Positions 47,217-59,790 of a DNA stretch of 64,000 nt are shown here, piece after piece (position 1 is the first letter of the stretch; every line of letters begins with the position of its first letter). The notes beneath the pieces were generated by a model. The model was not told where the DNA came from. It saw nothing but the letters and a program-made list of their open reading frames with translations, and made no database searches. The translations under genes were made by a program, and so were the position numbers. Origin of the DNA: Schistosoma haematobium (taxonomy: Eukaryota > Platyhelminthes > Trematoda > Strigeidida > Schistosomatidae); contig NC_067196.1 in NCBI RefSeq assembly GCF_000699445.3, positions 6,672,616 through 6,736,615 of the forward strand, written 5' to 3'.

Positions 47217-48640
47217 CACCACTCATTTTGTTGTTACCATATTCTAGCCAATTTGAATAATCTAGAATTTGTACCTAATTCATACCTAAATAAATCATGT
47301 GCGTATAAATTAATGTCGTCTTTCAACTGATTTTTTTCAGTCCTATGTTCCATGGTATGAAGTTAATGTCAAAATACTTCAATTTCTGATTTATGTACCA
47401 AATCCATAACGGACGATGTAAATCATAGTCATATGACTGAAAGTTTTGTCTTCTTCTTCTTCAGTGATAGTTTATTCTTCACATGCAGTTATTGTAGTAT
47501 TATCTGAATTACTATTTCTCACTAACAAGCCCCAATGTCATTTAAAATTGATATAATGTCACTATTTTTCATAAAATTTCAATAATTCTAAAGAACACAT
47601 GCTATTTACTTATATATTCTATGCACATTATAGTAATCAATTAACTTCAGTTTTTAAGGAAAAATAGCACTGGACAGCTGGTTTAGTGGTCTAGACATTA
47701 AGTGTTAACACGAGACCAAATTGTCTGGGTCCGATCACCGATAACGTTGTGGATCCTCACTGCTGAAAAGCTCTTATACCAGGATGAAATAGTCGCCTGC
47801 TAAATAAACGGTTAATTTAAATAACAAAGAAACCTATGGTATCATTAAGAAGTGAAGATAATAGAACACAGAACATTTACTCTTTAGTGACATCATCCAC
47901 CATAGTTATAAATCCTATTTATCATCAATTGATGTATATAAGTCCATAATCATGAGATAGTAATAAGCAGCATATCATTGAATATGGATGACAGTTTAAG
48001 ACCACAATAAGATGAAGTATGTTGCGTCGGCACAAAGGGAATAAGCTGGATTCAGTAAATAGCTAAAAAGAAAAACAAATGAGCCAGATATAGTAATATT
48101 TTTCTGGAGATTAGTTTTCCGCTGTGATGAATTATTAAAATGTACGTTCTAGAATCAACTCGTACAATACTAACAATAATGTGTTTGTTAACAACGATCA
48201 TAAGTTATAGAAAAGTTAAATGCAAATGTATTCAATGCAAAAATGAGAATGAGCTACATTGTTTGATTCGAGATAATATTTTATACACATGTAATAAGAT
48301 TTTTAAATGATACAGATCTGTCAACTGATTCTCTCATTTCTGGATCATGAACCGATCAATGTCAGACCGCGACTGAAGACCCGGACACATTGAACGACCA
48401 ATTTGTACTAGTATGAGGCTCCTCACTAATGCACGTCCAGAATCCTTCACGCGGGACTCGAACCTTTGAACCCTATAAAATATCTAGTCAAAAGTATGTT
48501 CAATTTTATGTAGTTCTACTATCAAAGCTCACTCAGTTATAACACTGAATCAGGTTATCTCGGTTTGTTTACTGGCCCTTCAAAAAAATTCTCTGATGAG
48601 TTGATTTATAAACGTTTCGATAGCATTTTTTCCGGTATAA
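47217..48640. other. AT-rich DNA with two SINE fragments
   Basis: A plus-oriented tRNA-like/SM-alpha-like fragment lies at about 47675-47800 (GTGGTCTAGAC and GGGTCCGATC boxes). A minus-oriented one lies at about 48350-48480 (GGTTCGAGTCCCGCG on the minus strand). No gene recognised otherwise. Confidence 0.5.
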
Positions 48641-48648
48641 TAATAATT

Positions 48649-51600
48649 TTATGTAATATTCAAACTGCTTTTCTGTAAATCCAGTAAGCTAACAGTTCCT
48701 GTCTTTAACTGCGGCATTGTTTGTTGAGTTACTATTAGTGTAGGTGTAAGTGGCATTACCGGTGGTATTGGTGATAGTGAAGCAAGTTGTCTCCATGGTT
48801 GTTGTGGATAATAACAATTGAGTGTAGGCAAGTATCCAAATAAAGCAATTTGTGCACATTGAAGAATCGAACCAATCGATAGTAGACCATATGCTCTAAC
48901 ATTTTTGACACATTGACCTGGTTTAAGTAGAATATATGAACCACTATAATAGGGTTGTCTAGACAGAAAAAAAGTGAAAATTAGTAAAATTAGTAAAGAC
49001 TGAATATGTTCATTGAACTAAGTGATCTAGGTTTTCATATCTTGCTATCTGCTTCACATACAAATCAAATAATACTTAATGATAAACCAGACGACAGAAT
49101 ATTCTTCTTACTTTTTCAGCATTCTGTGTTATAAATAGAAGTCACCTGACAGTTGATTGATCACTGAGTAGTTATCTATGTCACGTATGTCAGGTCCTTC
49201 TTAGTGCAAATCGAATCATAACAACCAAATTTCAATGTCAAGTCACATAGACTGGTGGCCACGTTGCAACTTGGTCGATACGATTCAATCTGCACTAAGA
49301 AGGGCACGACATACATGACACTGATCACCACCCAGTGATCAATCAATTAAAAATACATCCCATTCCTCCAGGAGGTTGGTCGCGGCCCTGATAACTCAGT
49401 GATAACGTCTCTGACTGTGAATCTGGGTGACACGGAATTAAATCCGTTAGGGAGCGTCAGTTTACCCAAGTACACCTTGCTGGCGAGTGCAAAGTAGCCC
49501 GAAACCTAGGTCTAGGGTTTACCTGTTGACTACCTCCAACCACCATCTTACGGAAATCACTTTCTGATTTTTAAATTCTAAGCTCAGTACCTCTTTTCGT
49601 TGCCTTAATTAAGTGATGAAACGGATGTGTACATGTTATTACTGAAGCTCAACTTCTGTGATGTGCCGAATAACCCATTCAGATTCAACTATATTTTGCT
49701 TAATTAATGAGTTGAAGAACAACTGAGTCATTTGATCTACTCAATTAACGAACGAAATTGTCTGCCATTAGTTGATTTGTTTCTGGAGCCATGTATTTTG
49801 AAAGCTTACCATCAATCAGACTTTCTTATTTGGTTAATTAGAAACAAATTAAGCTAAACATAACCGCTCACATATGGAAACAAAAGAAATAACTCCTAAT
49901 AAGCAAACCAGGTAAAATCTCAAAAACCTACTTTAACCAGAATTTCATAATGAGTTTTAGGCTGTACTTAATTAGAATGCAATATATACACTCAGTTATG
50001 CTAACATTGATTTGACATTTCTTTATATTGACAAATGTTTGGTTCCAGCAGACTACTTTTTCATAGATAATGAGGCACAATATTTGTTCTCTAGCTTTAC
50101 GGAGCAGTGTAGATATGGTTAAACAAAATAGAATACATGTGTTTAGACTGTAAACATAATATGAGAGCCCCAAAAACTCCACTTAAATGAGTTACAGACT
50201 ATGATTTCAAATATGGTAATGAATAAGGCACTTGAAGATGTTTAAAGAATAGATAATGCACGCACAAGTTCATGATTAGAGTATATAAATATTTGCAATT
50301 TTCCTTTTCTTTGAGGTTATCGTCTTTTGTTAAAAGGTTCAGTAATCTTACTACTTTCACAGAAAAATTGTATGATTTGGTTAATCCATATTTTTAGGAC
50401 AATTTTACGATAACATAAAAAACATGAAGTAAAATGATGATTGGAAAGAGTTTGTTATAGATATCATTCTGAAACTATTACATCCTTATTCATTAGATCT
50501 TTAGCAGTATGAGTTTGTGGAGATTGTTAGGTTTAAATTGATATCACGAACGGATCAATGTTAGACCACTGTTTGAAGCCTGAACGTATAGTATAGCCAT
50601 TTCGTTCTAGTGTAGGATCCCTTAGAAGTGCGTTTCCACGACCCCTCACGAAGAGGACTCGAACCCAGAAGCTTCGGTCTGGTGCACCAACGCTTAACGT
50701 CGAAACCACTAAGCTGTCATTCACCAGTGTTAATATCTACCTTCGACCAATCCATGAAGTTGCGCCATCGTCCACCATTATGTTCAGTGAGTAGCCGCCA
50801 AACAAATGACAAACTGAACTCCAGTGGCTACGGCTTCTCACTAGGACTCCAGGAAATTCTTCTTGAAGCCAGTCACTAGTAGATTGTTTGAGGTTATTGT
50901 GCCGGCTTCGTGGTCCAGAGGTTAAGCACCCACTTACGTAACCGAAAATTTTGTGTTTCAGTCCCGTTGGTGCTGAGCTAAGCTGAGGAGCCGCATATTA
51001 GGACGAAACGGCCATCCAGTGCTTTCAGGTTTTCATTGAGTATTTACTATTGTGTTAACATTGTTTTACTGATATAAGAATAATAAATAACAGGGTTTCA
51101 TTTGGTTTTCATTGTTGGCGTTATGTGTATACATTTGATCGTCCAAGTTTAAACTACATGATCGATCTAAACTGCTCAAGTGAGTGAAAGAAGTAAATAA
51201 TTTACAATTACCTTCATCTAACTAACTTTATTAAGGCTCAGTAGAAGAAGTTGATTTAGATATAAAGTAATTAAAATCAGTATGATCGAATTTAATTCAC
51301 TTCAGCTAAAGCAGGATGTTTACTTTACTGTTAAGTTTTACGTTCACGAATCTGTTAGGATAAGAGTTCTTCTTTTGGATTTCAAACATTGAAAATATTA
51401 TGGCTTTCAATAATTCGGTCAACATTGTTATCAAATCGTCGGTTGTACTCTATCTCAATATTTTTCAAAAGATTATAAAAGCTCCTATGAGTTTGAAGTC
51501 TTGAAGTTATTATTATTATTATTATTATGTCAATAATGAATATCAAGTTGCATAAGACAAGCTATAATAATATCATTGACATATTTTATAGAGGATCTAA

Positions 51601-51998
51601 TATAATCTAATATATAATATTACATAATAAGTATTTCTGTGCATATTATCATGATAAAGTGGAACTCATATCTAATAAACTTACTGATAAGCAAGCCAAT
51701 ATCTTGGTGTTTTATACCATACATTAGCAGGTGCACAAATTGATTGTGTAGTCATCATTAAATATGGTGAAAGTAGTTCATTACTATCACATATATCAGA
51801 CCAGTAACCATTTTGATTTATTTCACTATACAATCTCAAACATTGTAAATAGATAATTATCCCATGTAACAATTTCGAATTGTTTTGTGTTTTATTTAAG
51901 TTACTAACTTCCATGGATACATTTTTTGGTAGTTTTAATGACCATGTAGTAGTACAAAATAAAACAGTACTAAATAACAATATGTCATAGTGCATCAT
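48649..51998 (-). CDS. Divergent IPSE-like secreted protein, two exons, no nuclear-localisation tail
   Basis: Exon 1 is 51998-51685 (314 nt), donor GTAAGT. Exon 2 is 48958-48649 (310 nt), acceptor TTTTCTGTCTAG. The phase-2 junction joins them into 207 codons. Residues 1 to about 20 (MMHYDILLFSTVLFCTTTWS) form a signal peptide. A linker with sequons NVS, NKT and NNS follows. The IPSE-like core reads QCLRLYSE, GYWSDICDS, SICAPANV and PRYWLAYQ. Exon 2 gives YYSGSYILLKPGQCV, AYGLLSIGSILQC and then C. These match IPSE CLRLYDG, SVC, YWRLYE, NYSG, GHGAC, GLKRISSI and KC in order, with the splice at the equivalent residue. The SKRRRK tail is replaced by a Pro/Thr-rich C-terminus of about 60 residues. 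The intron (2.7 kb) holds SINEs. A TATAAAAAA lies about 45 bp upstream of the ATG. Homology is inferred from motif order and intron position. Confidence 0.75.
49150..49560 (+). mobile_element. tRNA-like repeat (GATCACTGGGTGG family), composite
   Basis: Two facing copies of the TTGATTGATCACTG...TTAGTGCA module (49153-49240 and inverted to 49350). They are followed by a tRNA-like module with an A-box-like AACTCAGTGATAACG and a TGGGTGACACGGAATTAAATCC region at about 49385-49550. Related copies at 53.6, 55.1 and 59.5 kb. Lies in the intron of the IPSE-like gene. Confidence 0.6.
50535..50890 (-). mobile_element. SM-alpha-like SINE, near full length
   Basis: Minus strand: head segment (CTAGTGAGAAGCCGTAGCC), tRNA-like part with B-box GGTTCGAGTCC, then a degraded hammerhead core ending GAACGAAATGG, then the 3' end near AATCTCCACAAACTC. 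Length about 350 bp, in line with the SM-alpha family. Within the intron of the IPSE-like gene. Confidence 0.75.
50895..51050 (+). mobile_element. SM-alpha-like SINE, headless
   Basis: tRNA-like region (CGTGGTCCAGAGGTTAAGC) followed by the hammerhead-like CTGAGGAG...GGACGAAACGGCC, with the GAAAC box preserved. Confidence 0.65.
51508..51528. repeat. (TTA)n microsatellite
   Basis: Simple trinucleotide run inside the intron region of the IPSE-like gene. Confidence 0.9.
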
Positions 51999-52239
51999 TA
52001 TCAATCAGTTCAATAAGGGAAATATTTTACACAGGGTTTTTTATATCATTTTAGATCTAATAACAATGAAAAGGAAGAAGTTGAATCGATTATTTGATAA
52101 ACTATACACTTGATAACTATGAAAGTTTACTAATCAATAAATTAATGACGATTATTTAGCTTATATACACATTTGACTTCATAGATTCATGCTAAATAAT
52201 ACATTAATTACGCATGGACTATATTGCAAAGTCGTGCGT

Positions 52240-52780
52240 GAAAGACAGTTTATACACATACATTCAAATTGAAGACTTATATCAGACATTGTTGCCTACT
52301 CTCTCTCTATCTCTCTCCCTCTTTCTTCTGGTAGTCAAGTGGATAATGAAGATCTCTATATCTCAGGGAAAGCACGGAATACAATGGATAGCTTGGATGC
52401 AGTTAAGTAGTTTTGACTTCACATGTGACCACATTCTTCTATCCTTTACACAGCAACAAATACAGGTGATGGCAGAAAATGTATCAGCAACAACGCACTA
52501 TGGCAGAGAATGAACCAAACTTCAGCTGAATTAGAAGTCCATAAAACACTCTGGAGGTGTTGAAATCAAACAACATTGCGAGGCCAGCCCCAAATTGGAG
52601 TTCTGAAAGCAAAAATAAAAGTGACAGACCAATGAACCTAATGCATCGGTCATTGGAAACAGACGTCATAAGAATGAATGAAAATTAAAAACGAAAGAAA
52701 ATAATTGCCTAGGAAGGAGTTGGCTGGAGGATCTTGATGGGTGGTCTATGCTACTAGACAAGGGATAACAGGGGTAAGTA
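52240..52780 (+). pseudogene. RTE/SR2-like retrotransposon scrap
   Basis: Plus strand: LFLLVVKWIMKISISQGKHG, then a deletion and decayed 3' blocks ending with a VGWRILMGGLC-like stretch at about 52720-52755. Many stops. It lies just upstream of the IPSE-like gene's promoter. Confidence 0.7.
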
Positions 52781-53340
52781 AATAAGATTACGTACTGGTA
52801 CACATTAATAATAGATACAAATCGAGTGGATGAAAACTCACGAAGATCAGATATCTAATCTAAATACACTTCGAATAAAATGAAATTGTGATGGTCAGGA
52901 GATTTCCACTAGAAATCATGTTGTTTAGTACTAAGTGTGTATTATGCTACAAAGGTTAGTGTGATAATGAGTTAATTTTTATGATGTTTGGGTATTGGCA
53001 AAGATATTTAACAAACGGTAAAGATAATTTAATAGAACACATCTGTATCAGTTAATCACATTTACTCAATACTAAAGAAATTAACATTTAAATGTCCATA
53101 TACAGATGATGATGATACATACTACTTATATCTGTCGACATCAGCAGCATACACCATACTATTACAAATTGTGATTTACGTAACATATTTCTTGATGAAA
53201 TTAAAAGTATTTATTATCATATTTTATACATCACTGAGATACAGATCAAACTACTCCTCTAAAAAGAGGTGACTTTGATTATAATTACAAAGGAATCATT
53301 GAATAACCTAAGAATGAACAACTGAATCGGCAAACACATT
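52781..53340. other. AT-rich DNA, no feature seen
   Basis: No frame, repeat or signal supported. Confidence 0.4.
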
Positions 53341-53344
53341 ACTT

Positions 53345-53590
53345 ACTTATTTAAGCCTGTTGCTCACAATAGAGCACAGGCCACCATCCAGCATTCTCAA
53401 ACACACTCTGTCATAGACCTTCCTTTCTTGTTCTACTCAATGTTCTACTCACTGCTCGTTATCTCCTGCATTCGTTTCTGCGTGTGCGATAGAAGAGCCA
53501 GATCATCTGCGAAGCCCAGATCTTCCAGCTGTATCCACGCTGTCCACTGTATACCATGCTCCTCCCAGATGTTGATGTCTTCATAATCCA
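53345..53590 (-). pseudogene. RTE/SR2-like retrotransposon scrap with palm motif
   Basis: Minus strand: GIQWTAWIQLEDLGFADDLALLSHT (53590-53455) contains the F-A-D-D RT catalytic box. It is fused to the C-terminal end RVCLRMLDGGLCSIVSNR (about 53440-53345), so the thumb and 3' domain are deleted between them. Confidence 0.75.
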
Positions 53591-53599
53591 TTTAGAAAA

Positions 53600-53770
53600 G
53601 TGGTCAAATTGCAACTTGATCGATGGGATTCGATCTGCACTAAGAAGTACCTGACATACATGACATTGATCACCACCCTAGACTGGTAGCCGCATTGCAA
53701 CTTGGTCGATAGCATTCGATCTGCACTAAGATTTACATGACATTGATCCCCACCCAGTGATCAATCAATC
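53600..53770 (-). mobile_element. GATCACTGGGTGG-family repeat, two tandem partial copies
   Basis: Two successive copies of the module running from GGCCACATTGCAACTTG to CACCACCCAGTGATCAATCAATC. The first is cut at CACC. Confidence 0.65.
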
Positions 53771-54420
53771 GTGAAGGTGAAATGCTTGAAGGTAGAAGGT
53801 TAAGAAGATCCAAGGAAAGAGAAAGAGAACAAAGAATGATTGGTGTGGAGATGAAGGAATAGTGAAGTCTGAGACCATTGATTGACATTTTGCAAATAAA
53901 GTATTTATTGTATGGTTCGTGGAATTTACTAAAATATTCCGTACTTTTGTATTCAAATACATTCGATTAACCAGGCTTGTGTTCTCATTCATTACGGTGT
54001 TTGAAATCAGAAAGCAATAAGAAGCAGAGATTATAGTTTGTTAACAGATAGCACAATCAACAAAGTTACAAGCACACTGAGCGGATTTGAAGCAGAGAGG
54101 CGAATGTGTGTGTAAGTATGTGAGCAAATACAAAGACAAACTAATAGTCAAATCGAATATGGCGCAGCTAGGCAAGTAACAGTAATATTGTAATGAACAA
54201 GAACACAAGTGACGACAATCGAATGTAATCAAATACAAAATTACATTATGTCTTAGTAAAATCTAAGAACCATACTGTATACACTTCATTTGCAAAATAT
54301 CCATCAATTATCTCAGACTTTATTGTTCCTACATTTGCATACCAATTGCTTTCTCTTCCCATTCTTCCTTCCTCTTTCTTCTTAACTTTTTACTTTCAGC
54401 TATTTTATTCCTGACTAACA
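53765..54420. repeat. Pair of inverted LTR-like repeats
   Basis: 53765-53995 (minus) and 54180-54420 (plus) share GAGAACACAAG, AATCGAATGTA, ACCATAC...AATAC, TTTGCAAAAT and a pyrimidine-rich end. A third partial copy lies at 61685-61800. They may be solo LTRs. No internal coding region. Confidence 0.5.
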
Positions 54421-55060
54421 TTATATACTACTCATGTAGATATCAGTAGCGCATATCACAGTATGGTATATAATGTATAAATCGGTACCATAATTTTATT
54501 GAAATTAAGGTATACAAAAGTGATACAAACATTTTAGAAATTACTATTTTCTTATACATTTCACAGAGACATTTTCTCATAGTAACTGAAAGGAAAAAAA
54601 CAGTTTAACGACCCCTATTTTGTTATTCCTCTATTTAATCATTTTTACAAGAGTCATTCATAGATAAATCCATAGCAATGGGATAGTTAATTAAATCAAT
54701 ATTTCTCACTCTTATCTAATAATAATCAATAAAAAAATAAATATCTCAGGCTCAGTACATCATAATGACCACGTGATAGATTGCACATAGCTACTAATAT
54801 ATATTACTTCATTGATTAATGATTAAAATATATTGATTACTAAGTTTCCATTTAAATCAATAAAATCAATAAGTATATCAACGAAACCTCAATAATATAC
54901 TCAAAATCAATTTGGTTAGTTACATTTTAACGAGTATTTTAAAAATAATAAGTAAATATGAATGATCATATGACAACTGATTCGTTACCACTGGAATTAA
55001 GCTTTTTACAAGTAATTGATAGAATATTAATATATATATGGTACAAAATCATTCGAGGAT
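54421..55060. other. Very AT-rich DNA, no feature seen
   Basis: No supported gene or repeat. Confidence 0.4.
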
Positions 55061-55063
55061 TAG

Positions 55064-55350
55064 ACAGTGGTTGAAGGTAGTCAACAGGAAACCCTGGACC
55101 CGGCTTTCGTGCTACTTGGCACTCGTCAGCAAGGTGTACCTGTAATCTTGGGGGAACTGGTGCTCCCTGGCGGATCCGATCTCGTGTCACCCAGCTTCAC
55201 AGTCAGGGACGTTACCACTGAGCTATCCGAGCCGCAGTGTCGAGTCACCTAGACTGGTGGCCACATTGCAACATGATCGACAGTGTTCCATCTGCACTAA
55301 TAAGGACTAGACAAGCATGACATTGATCACCACCCAGTGATCAATCAATT
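55064..55350 (-). mobile_element. tRNA-like SINE, near complete copy
   Basis: Minus strand: GATCACTGGGTGG module, then CGGATAGCTCAGTGGTAACG (A-box-like), CTGTGAAGCTGGGTGACACG and a decayed B-box, then CTTGCTGACGAGTGCCAAG and CCTGTTGACTACCTTCAACCAC. The best reference copy of this family in the window. Confidence 0.7.
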
Positions 55351-55429
55351 GTGATAATTCGAGGATAAATATTGGTAAAGAGAAGAAAAATCAGCATCCT
55401 TCAAGCATATTGATTTTTACTGTTGTTAC

Positions 55430-55468
55430 ACATACACACACACGCACGCACGCACACACGCACACAAA
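55430..55468. repeat. (CA)n/(CACG)n microsatellite
   Basis: CACA and CGCA dinucleotide run. Confidence 0.9.
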
Positions 55469-55979
55469 CGTTACAGTCACAAACAAGATCATTATGTTGT
55501 CAAAATATGTGAAAACTTTATATGAACATGGAATGAAAGGTTACATGTGAAAAGGTTCAAATTATTCACTATGAAGCCTTAAAAAATAATCATAGTGTTA
55601 TTCAAATATTATTTGTTGTTAACTTTGAACTGTCATCTAGTTTAATCGTCTGTTGTTATTGTAAATAACTTTAATATATTCCTTTCAGGAACTATTCTTC
55701 TTTGGTTATATACTAACTCATTTAAACATCATTATTATTGTAGTACCGTATTTACTACACCAAAAAAACGTTGCGATTTCGGTCCCTAATCTATTTTACG
55801 TGTCATTTAATCGTGTGATTAGAAACTTCGATATACAAATCAATAAGCATTTCCAAATTATTTTATCAGTTTTGTTCATTAAAAACTTTCACGGAAATTG
55901 CAATGCATTTGAGAGTGTATAGTTCAACAATGAATAAACCTAGATGATTATATGAAACGTTAATTATGTTATAATTTGA

Positions 55980-56790
55980 ACTATATTTCAGGTAAGCGTT
56001 TTTGTAGCGAGTTAGTCTTCTACGGGATGAGATCGTTAACCCCATGCCCAATCCTCTTTCTTCATCCGGGCTTGGAACCGGCTGTAGCCTCAGGAGGGTC
56101 CCAGGAGGGAAAAGCAAGATTCTCCGATACAACAGAGCATGCATCAATCCAATCACAATTAACGGAGAAGATTTGGAAGATGTAAAGTTCTTAACATATT
56201 TGGGCAGCATCATTGATGAAAACGGTGGATCTGATGCAGATGTGAAGGTGTGGATCGGAAAAGCAAGAGCAGCATATTTACAACTGAAGAACATATGGAA
56301 CTCAGAACAACTTTCAACAATAACCGGATTGAGAATTTTCAATACAAATGTCGAAACAGTTCTACTGTATGGGGTGTAAACCTGGGGAACTACGAAAGTC
56401 ATCATCCAGAAAATACAAGTGTTTATTAACAGTTGTCTACGCAAAATACTTCGGATCCGTTGGCCGGACACTGTTAGCAACAACCTACTGTGGGAGAGAA
56501 CAAACCAGAACAAACTAACTGAGGTAGTAATCATGAAGAAGCTCTGGAAGTGGATAGGATACACATTGAGGAAAGCACCCAACTGCGTCACATGTCAAGT
56601 ACGTCTAATGGAATCCTCAAGTTGAAAAGAGAGGAGGAAGACCGAAGAACACATTACGCTGAGATGAGGAGGGAGACATGGGAATAATGAATAACGATTG
56701 AGTAGAAATAGAAAGGAAAGTCGATGACAGAGTGTGTATTAGAATGATGGACTGTGGTCTGTGCTCTATTGTGAGTAACAGGCGTAAGTA
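55980..56790 (+). pseudogene. RTE/SR2-like retrotransposon, 3' third
   Basis: Plus strand: SKILRYNRACINPITINGED, FLTYLGSIIDENGGSDADVK and AAYLQLKNIWNSEQL (to 56379). A frame break and the C-terminal blocks [20 protein letters not shown] (56419-56625) follow, then a decayed VRLGG/GLCS end by 56770. 5'-truncated at about 56085, typical of incomplete reverse transcription. Confidence 0.85.
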
Positions 56791-57701
56791 TGTAAGTTAA
56801 TATGTACCTTTAGGACTTCACAATTTCTTTTTTTGTACAGTCAGTGCTAAACACTATGAGGCAAACAATACAGTTCATCTTTGTGTTAGTGGTAATGATA
56901 CATGGTAACTTGGAACCAGTATTTATGTTTAACAAACTTGGGGGTTAACGGTACTATATCGAAAAAATAGGTTTTTAATTACTTTACAGCTGTTTGAGCG
57001 CAGAAAAGTTATGACAATAATTGCTGGGCTTGAGATTATTAAAACCATGTTAACTAGATGTTAGTAAATACACATCAACAAATTGAGATGTTTGTATCTT
57101 TAAGAATAGCGTTTTTCATTCATTCATACTTTTTTTGTCACGGCAGTCAGCATTGTGTAGAATAAACTCTAAGGAATCAGTCGTACTCACTTGGATCAAA
57201 CTGTGAATACATTCTTAACAGAAATACAAAATACATTGAATTAAGTCTAATTGGTTAACATCAGAGAAAGTCAGTAAATTCTGCTGAGTTATGACAAATA
57301 GATATTATGTTCATAGAGTGAGTATTAGGCTTTTAAATACGATTATCTAAAAGGTATTCATCAGAACACCCATCTACGTGATTGAGATGTGATTGAAATT
57401 GAGGTTTAAAACAACAATATATCGAAAGAATTGTTCTGTCATTACAAATTATAAATAAATTTGTTACAGACCTCAGCTCACTAGGTAACTGTGATGTTTA
57501 ACGGGTTTGTACTTACAGATAGAACAAGGTCTTTTGGAATCACAATATAAAGTGTTTTTACAACATATAATAGGGTCAATGACAGTCTGTAGTTTGTCTA
57601 AACTCAATCATAACTATCAGTAATTAAAATTGAGGTTATTAGCACACGAATATGGAAACTTTTGCATTTATGGAATTAAATGTTGTAAATATTGAGGGCA
57701 C

Positions 57702-57761
<60 letters not shown>

Positions 57762-58600
57762 CAGGAACAAATAATATTATCTTATGTAAATACTCGGGAA
57801 TATTGCACAATTAACGTATACTACACCATACATTAAGAAAGTGGTTGAAATACAACTGGTTACTTACTATTCTTAAGTAGTATAAATAATAAACAAAAAG
57901 AATTGATTGGACTGAGAATAAGGACAGAATACAAACGAACCTAACAGAAACTATCAGATAAATGAATTGAAGATTATTTACCTATGTTGTTTCGCATAAA
58001 TGTACTCGATCTGACTAATAAACCATAAGCTTCATATTATTGATAATATTACGTAAAAAAGTTGTATTTAAAAAAATCTCAGCCATCGAAATTTGAATAA
58101 TTCCAGGATTTCATTCGTCAGTCTTGTCCGAACTTCTTCAGATAAGATATAATCCACGATTTAAATTTTCTTATTATATATAATCCCATCGGTATATCTA
58201 GTGCGTATTTTCTGTTTTATTTTGTGATCAAATTTCGACATGTGCTTAGAAAGAACGAGTAAAGTTTCTTTGTTAGTATGAAGACAAGGCAACCAAAATT
58301 TAGAATGTTAGTTTTAGGCTTATCCGCTGAATTCAACTATTCCAAATGACAAAAACACTTTGAAAAGCGTTTAAAACGATAATGAAAAAGCTTTTTTCTC
58401 ACTGATTTGTCGAGACGAAATGATATGTTTACATTTAAAACTTATTCTGATTCTTGGACTAGACTATAATTTATAGACAAGTCAATCAGAATCATTTGAG
58501 GGATTTCACTGTCACAACACCAGTTTCAGTACCTGATGCTGACGTACGATCGGTTCACAGCGGACTTTAGACAAAACGTGATAATTTAACGGCTAAAATA
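56791..58600. other. AT-rich DNA with an (AAT)n microsatellite
   Basis: The (AAT)n tract is at about 57705-57762. No gene recognised. The 3' boundary is set by the Merlin-like remnant. Confidence 0.5.
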
Positions 58601-58601
58601 C

Positions 58602-59110
58602 ATGGGACTACTAAGAACAAACTTTATTTATGAATGTGGTAGTCAAATGACTTGTGGACTTTGTTCAGACTACCGTGATAATGTTATCTTCAGATGTAAT
58701 ATGTGTTGGAGGAATAAGTTTGCTAAGATAGGATGTCTTCGTCCGATTCAACTTGAAACTAAGGCAAATTATGACAACTGCTTCGAACTGGATAACTAAA
58801 GCAACAGTGGCACTGGCTACAGCCAGGTAGTACAGTATATAAGGGTGATTGGAGTGTGTACAGACGCCTATATACACATAGTTATGTGCATCGTGTCGTT
58901 ATCCATAAGTGGCATTTTGTGGACGCAACATCTGGAGTGCATACAAATAATATTGAAGCTATGTGTTCGAGGCTGAAAGATTTTTTCTGATCTTATCATA
59001 CTTCCCGAGGCCAACTATTATGGAGCTAGATAATTGATTACCCCTACCTTATACATCACGATTTTAAAACCTCTGAACCTCTTTCTAACCTTGGAAAATT
59101 TTTGGAACCA
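58602..59110 (+). pseudogene. Merlin-like DNA transposon remnant
   Basis: Frame 58602-58799 starts with a zinc-ribbon-like N-terminus: CGSQMTCGLCSDYRD and IFRCNMCWRNKFAKIGC, the pattern of IS1595/Merlin transposases. About 120 bp later, in another frame, is VDATSGVHTNNIEAMCSRLK, matching the conserved GVHTNxIE block with its catalytic glutamate. The middle of the transposase is mostly missing or scrambled and stops are frequent. Merlin elements are known in schistosomes. Confidence 0.72.
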
Positions 59111-59525
59111 TGTAAAAGAAGTGTATCCACTTTAATTCCGTAGTTTTGTGTAATATATATTTTACTCTATACTGACTGCCTTCTAATTGGTTAATATTTC
59201 TCAAGGGTACTTAAGATTCGTTCAAAGGTCGTCCATAAATTAGAGTCTCGCCGATCCCTGTTCAACGTTACAACCCGTTCCTAATTCAATATGATATTTT
59301 ATCTATTATATAATATTGATTTATTTCATTTACGATGATTATTAAAGACATAATATTCATTGTATTAAATTCATGTGACATGTAGTATGTAAACTGTTTA
59401 TGATTCTGAGCATTTCTTGTATATATGACATACTATTTTTTAGATTTATGGTCAAATGTATGTACAAATCAATATAGAATGAATGTATTCTTGGTTAGAG
59501 TCATCATTTTGTTTTCAGGGTGAAT
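59111..59525. other. AT-rich DNA, no feature seen
   Basis: No supported gene or repeat. Confidence 0.4.
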
Positions 59526-59529
59526 AAAA

Positions 59530-59790
59530 TTTCACTTGATTGATCACTGGGTGGTGGGTGAGAAAGGTCATGTGTGTCAGGTCGTTCTTAATGCAGATCG
59601 AATGCTATCGATCAAGTAGCAATGAGGCCACTAATATAGGTGACTCAACATTGTGTGCATTATGTTGAGATAAGATGGTGGTTAGAGAAAGTCAATAAGA
59701 AACCCTGTACCCGGGTTTCGTGCTATTTGGCATCCGTCAGCATGGTGTACCTGTAATCTTGAGGGAACTGGTCCCCCATGACAGGTTGTA
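59530..59790 (+). mobile_element. tRNA-like SINE, rearranged copy
   Basis: GATCACTGGGTGG module in plus orientation (59535-59650). It is followed by the tRNA-like module's distal part in the opposite sense (GAAACCCTGTACCCGG ... CTTGAGGGAACTGGT), so the two halves have been inverted relative to each other. Confidence 0.6.

Noticed and set aside
47675..47760. A tRNA gene
   Set aside because: Box A/B-like words are present, but no cloverleaf can be drawn and the flanks match the SINE family.
55150..55240. A functional tRNA gene on the minus strand
   Set aside because: The A-box is good but the B-box and acceptor stem are decayed, and the segment recurs as a SINE at 49.4 and 59.7 kb.
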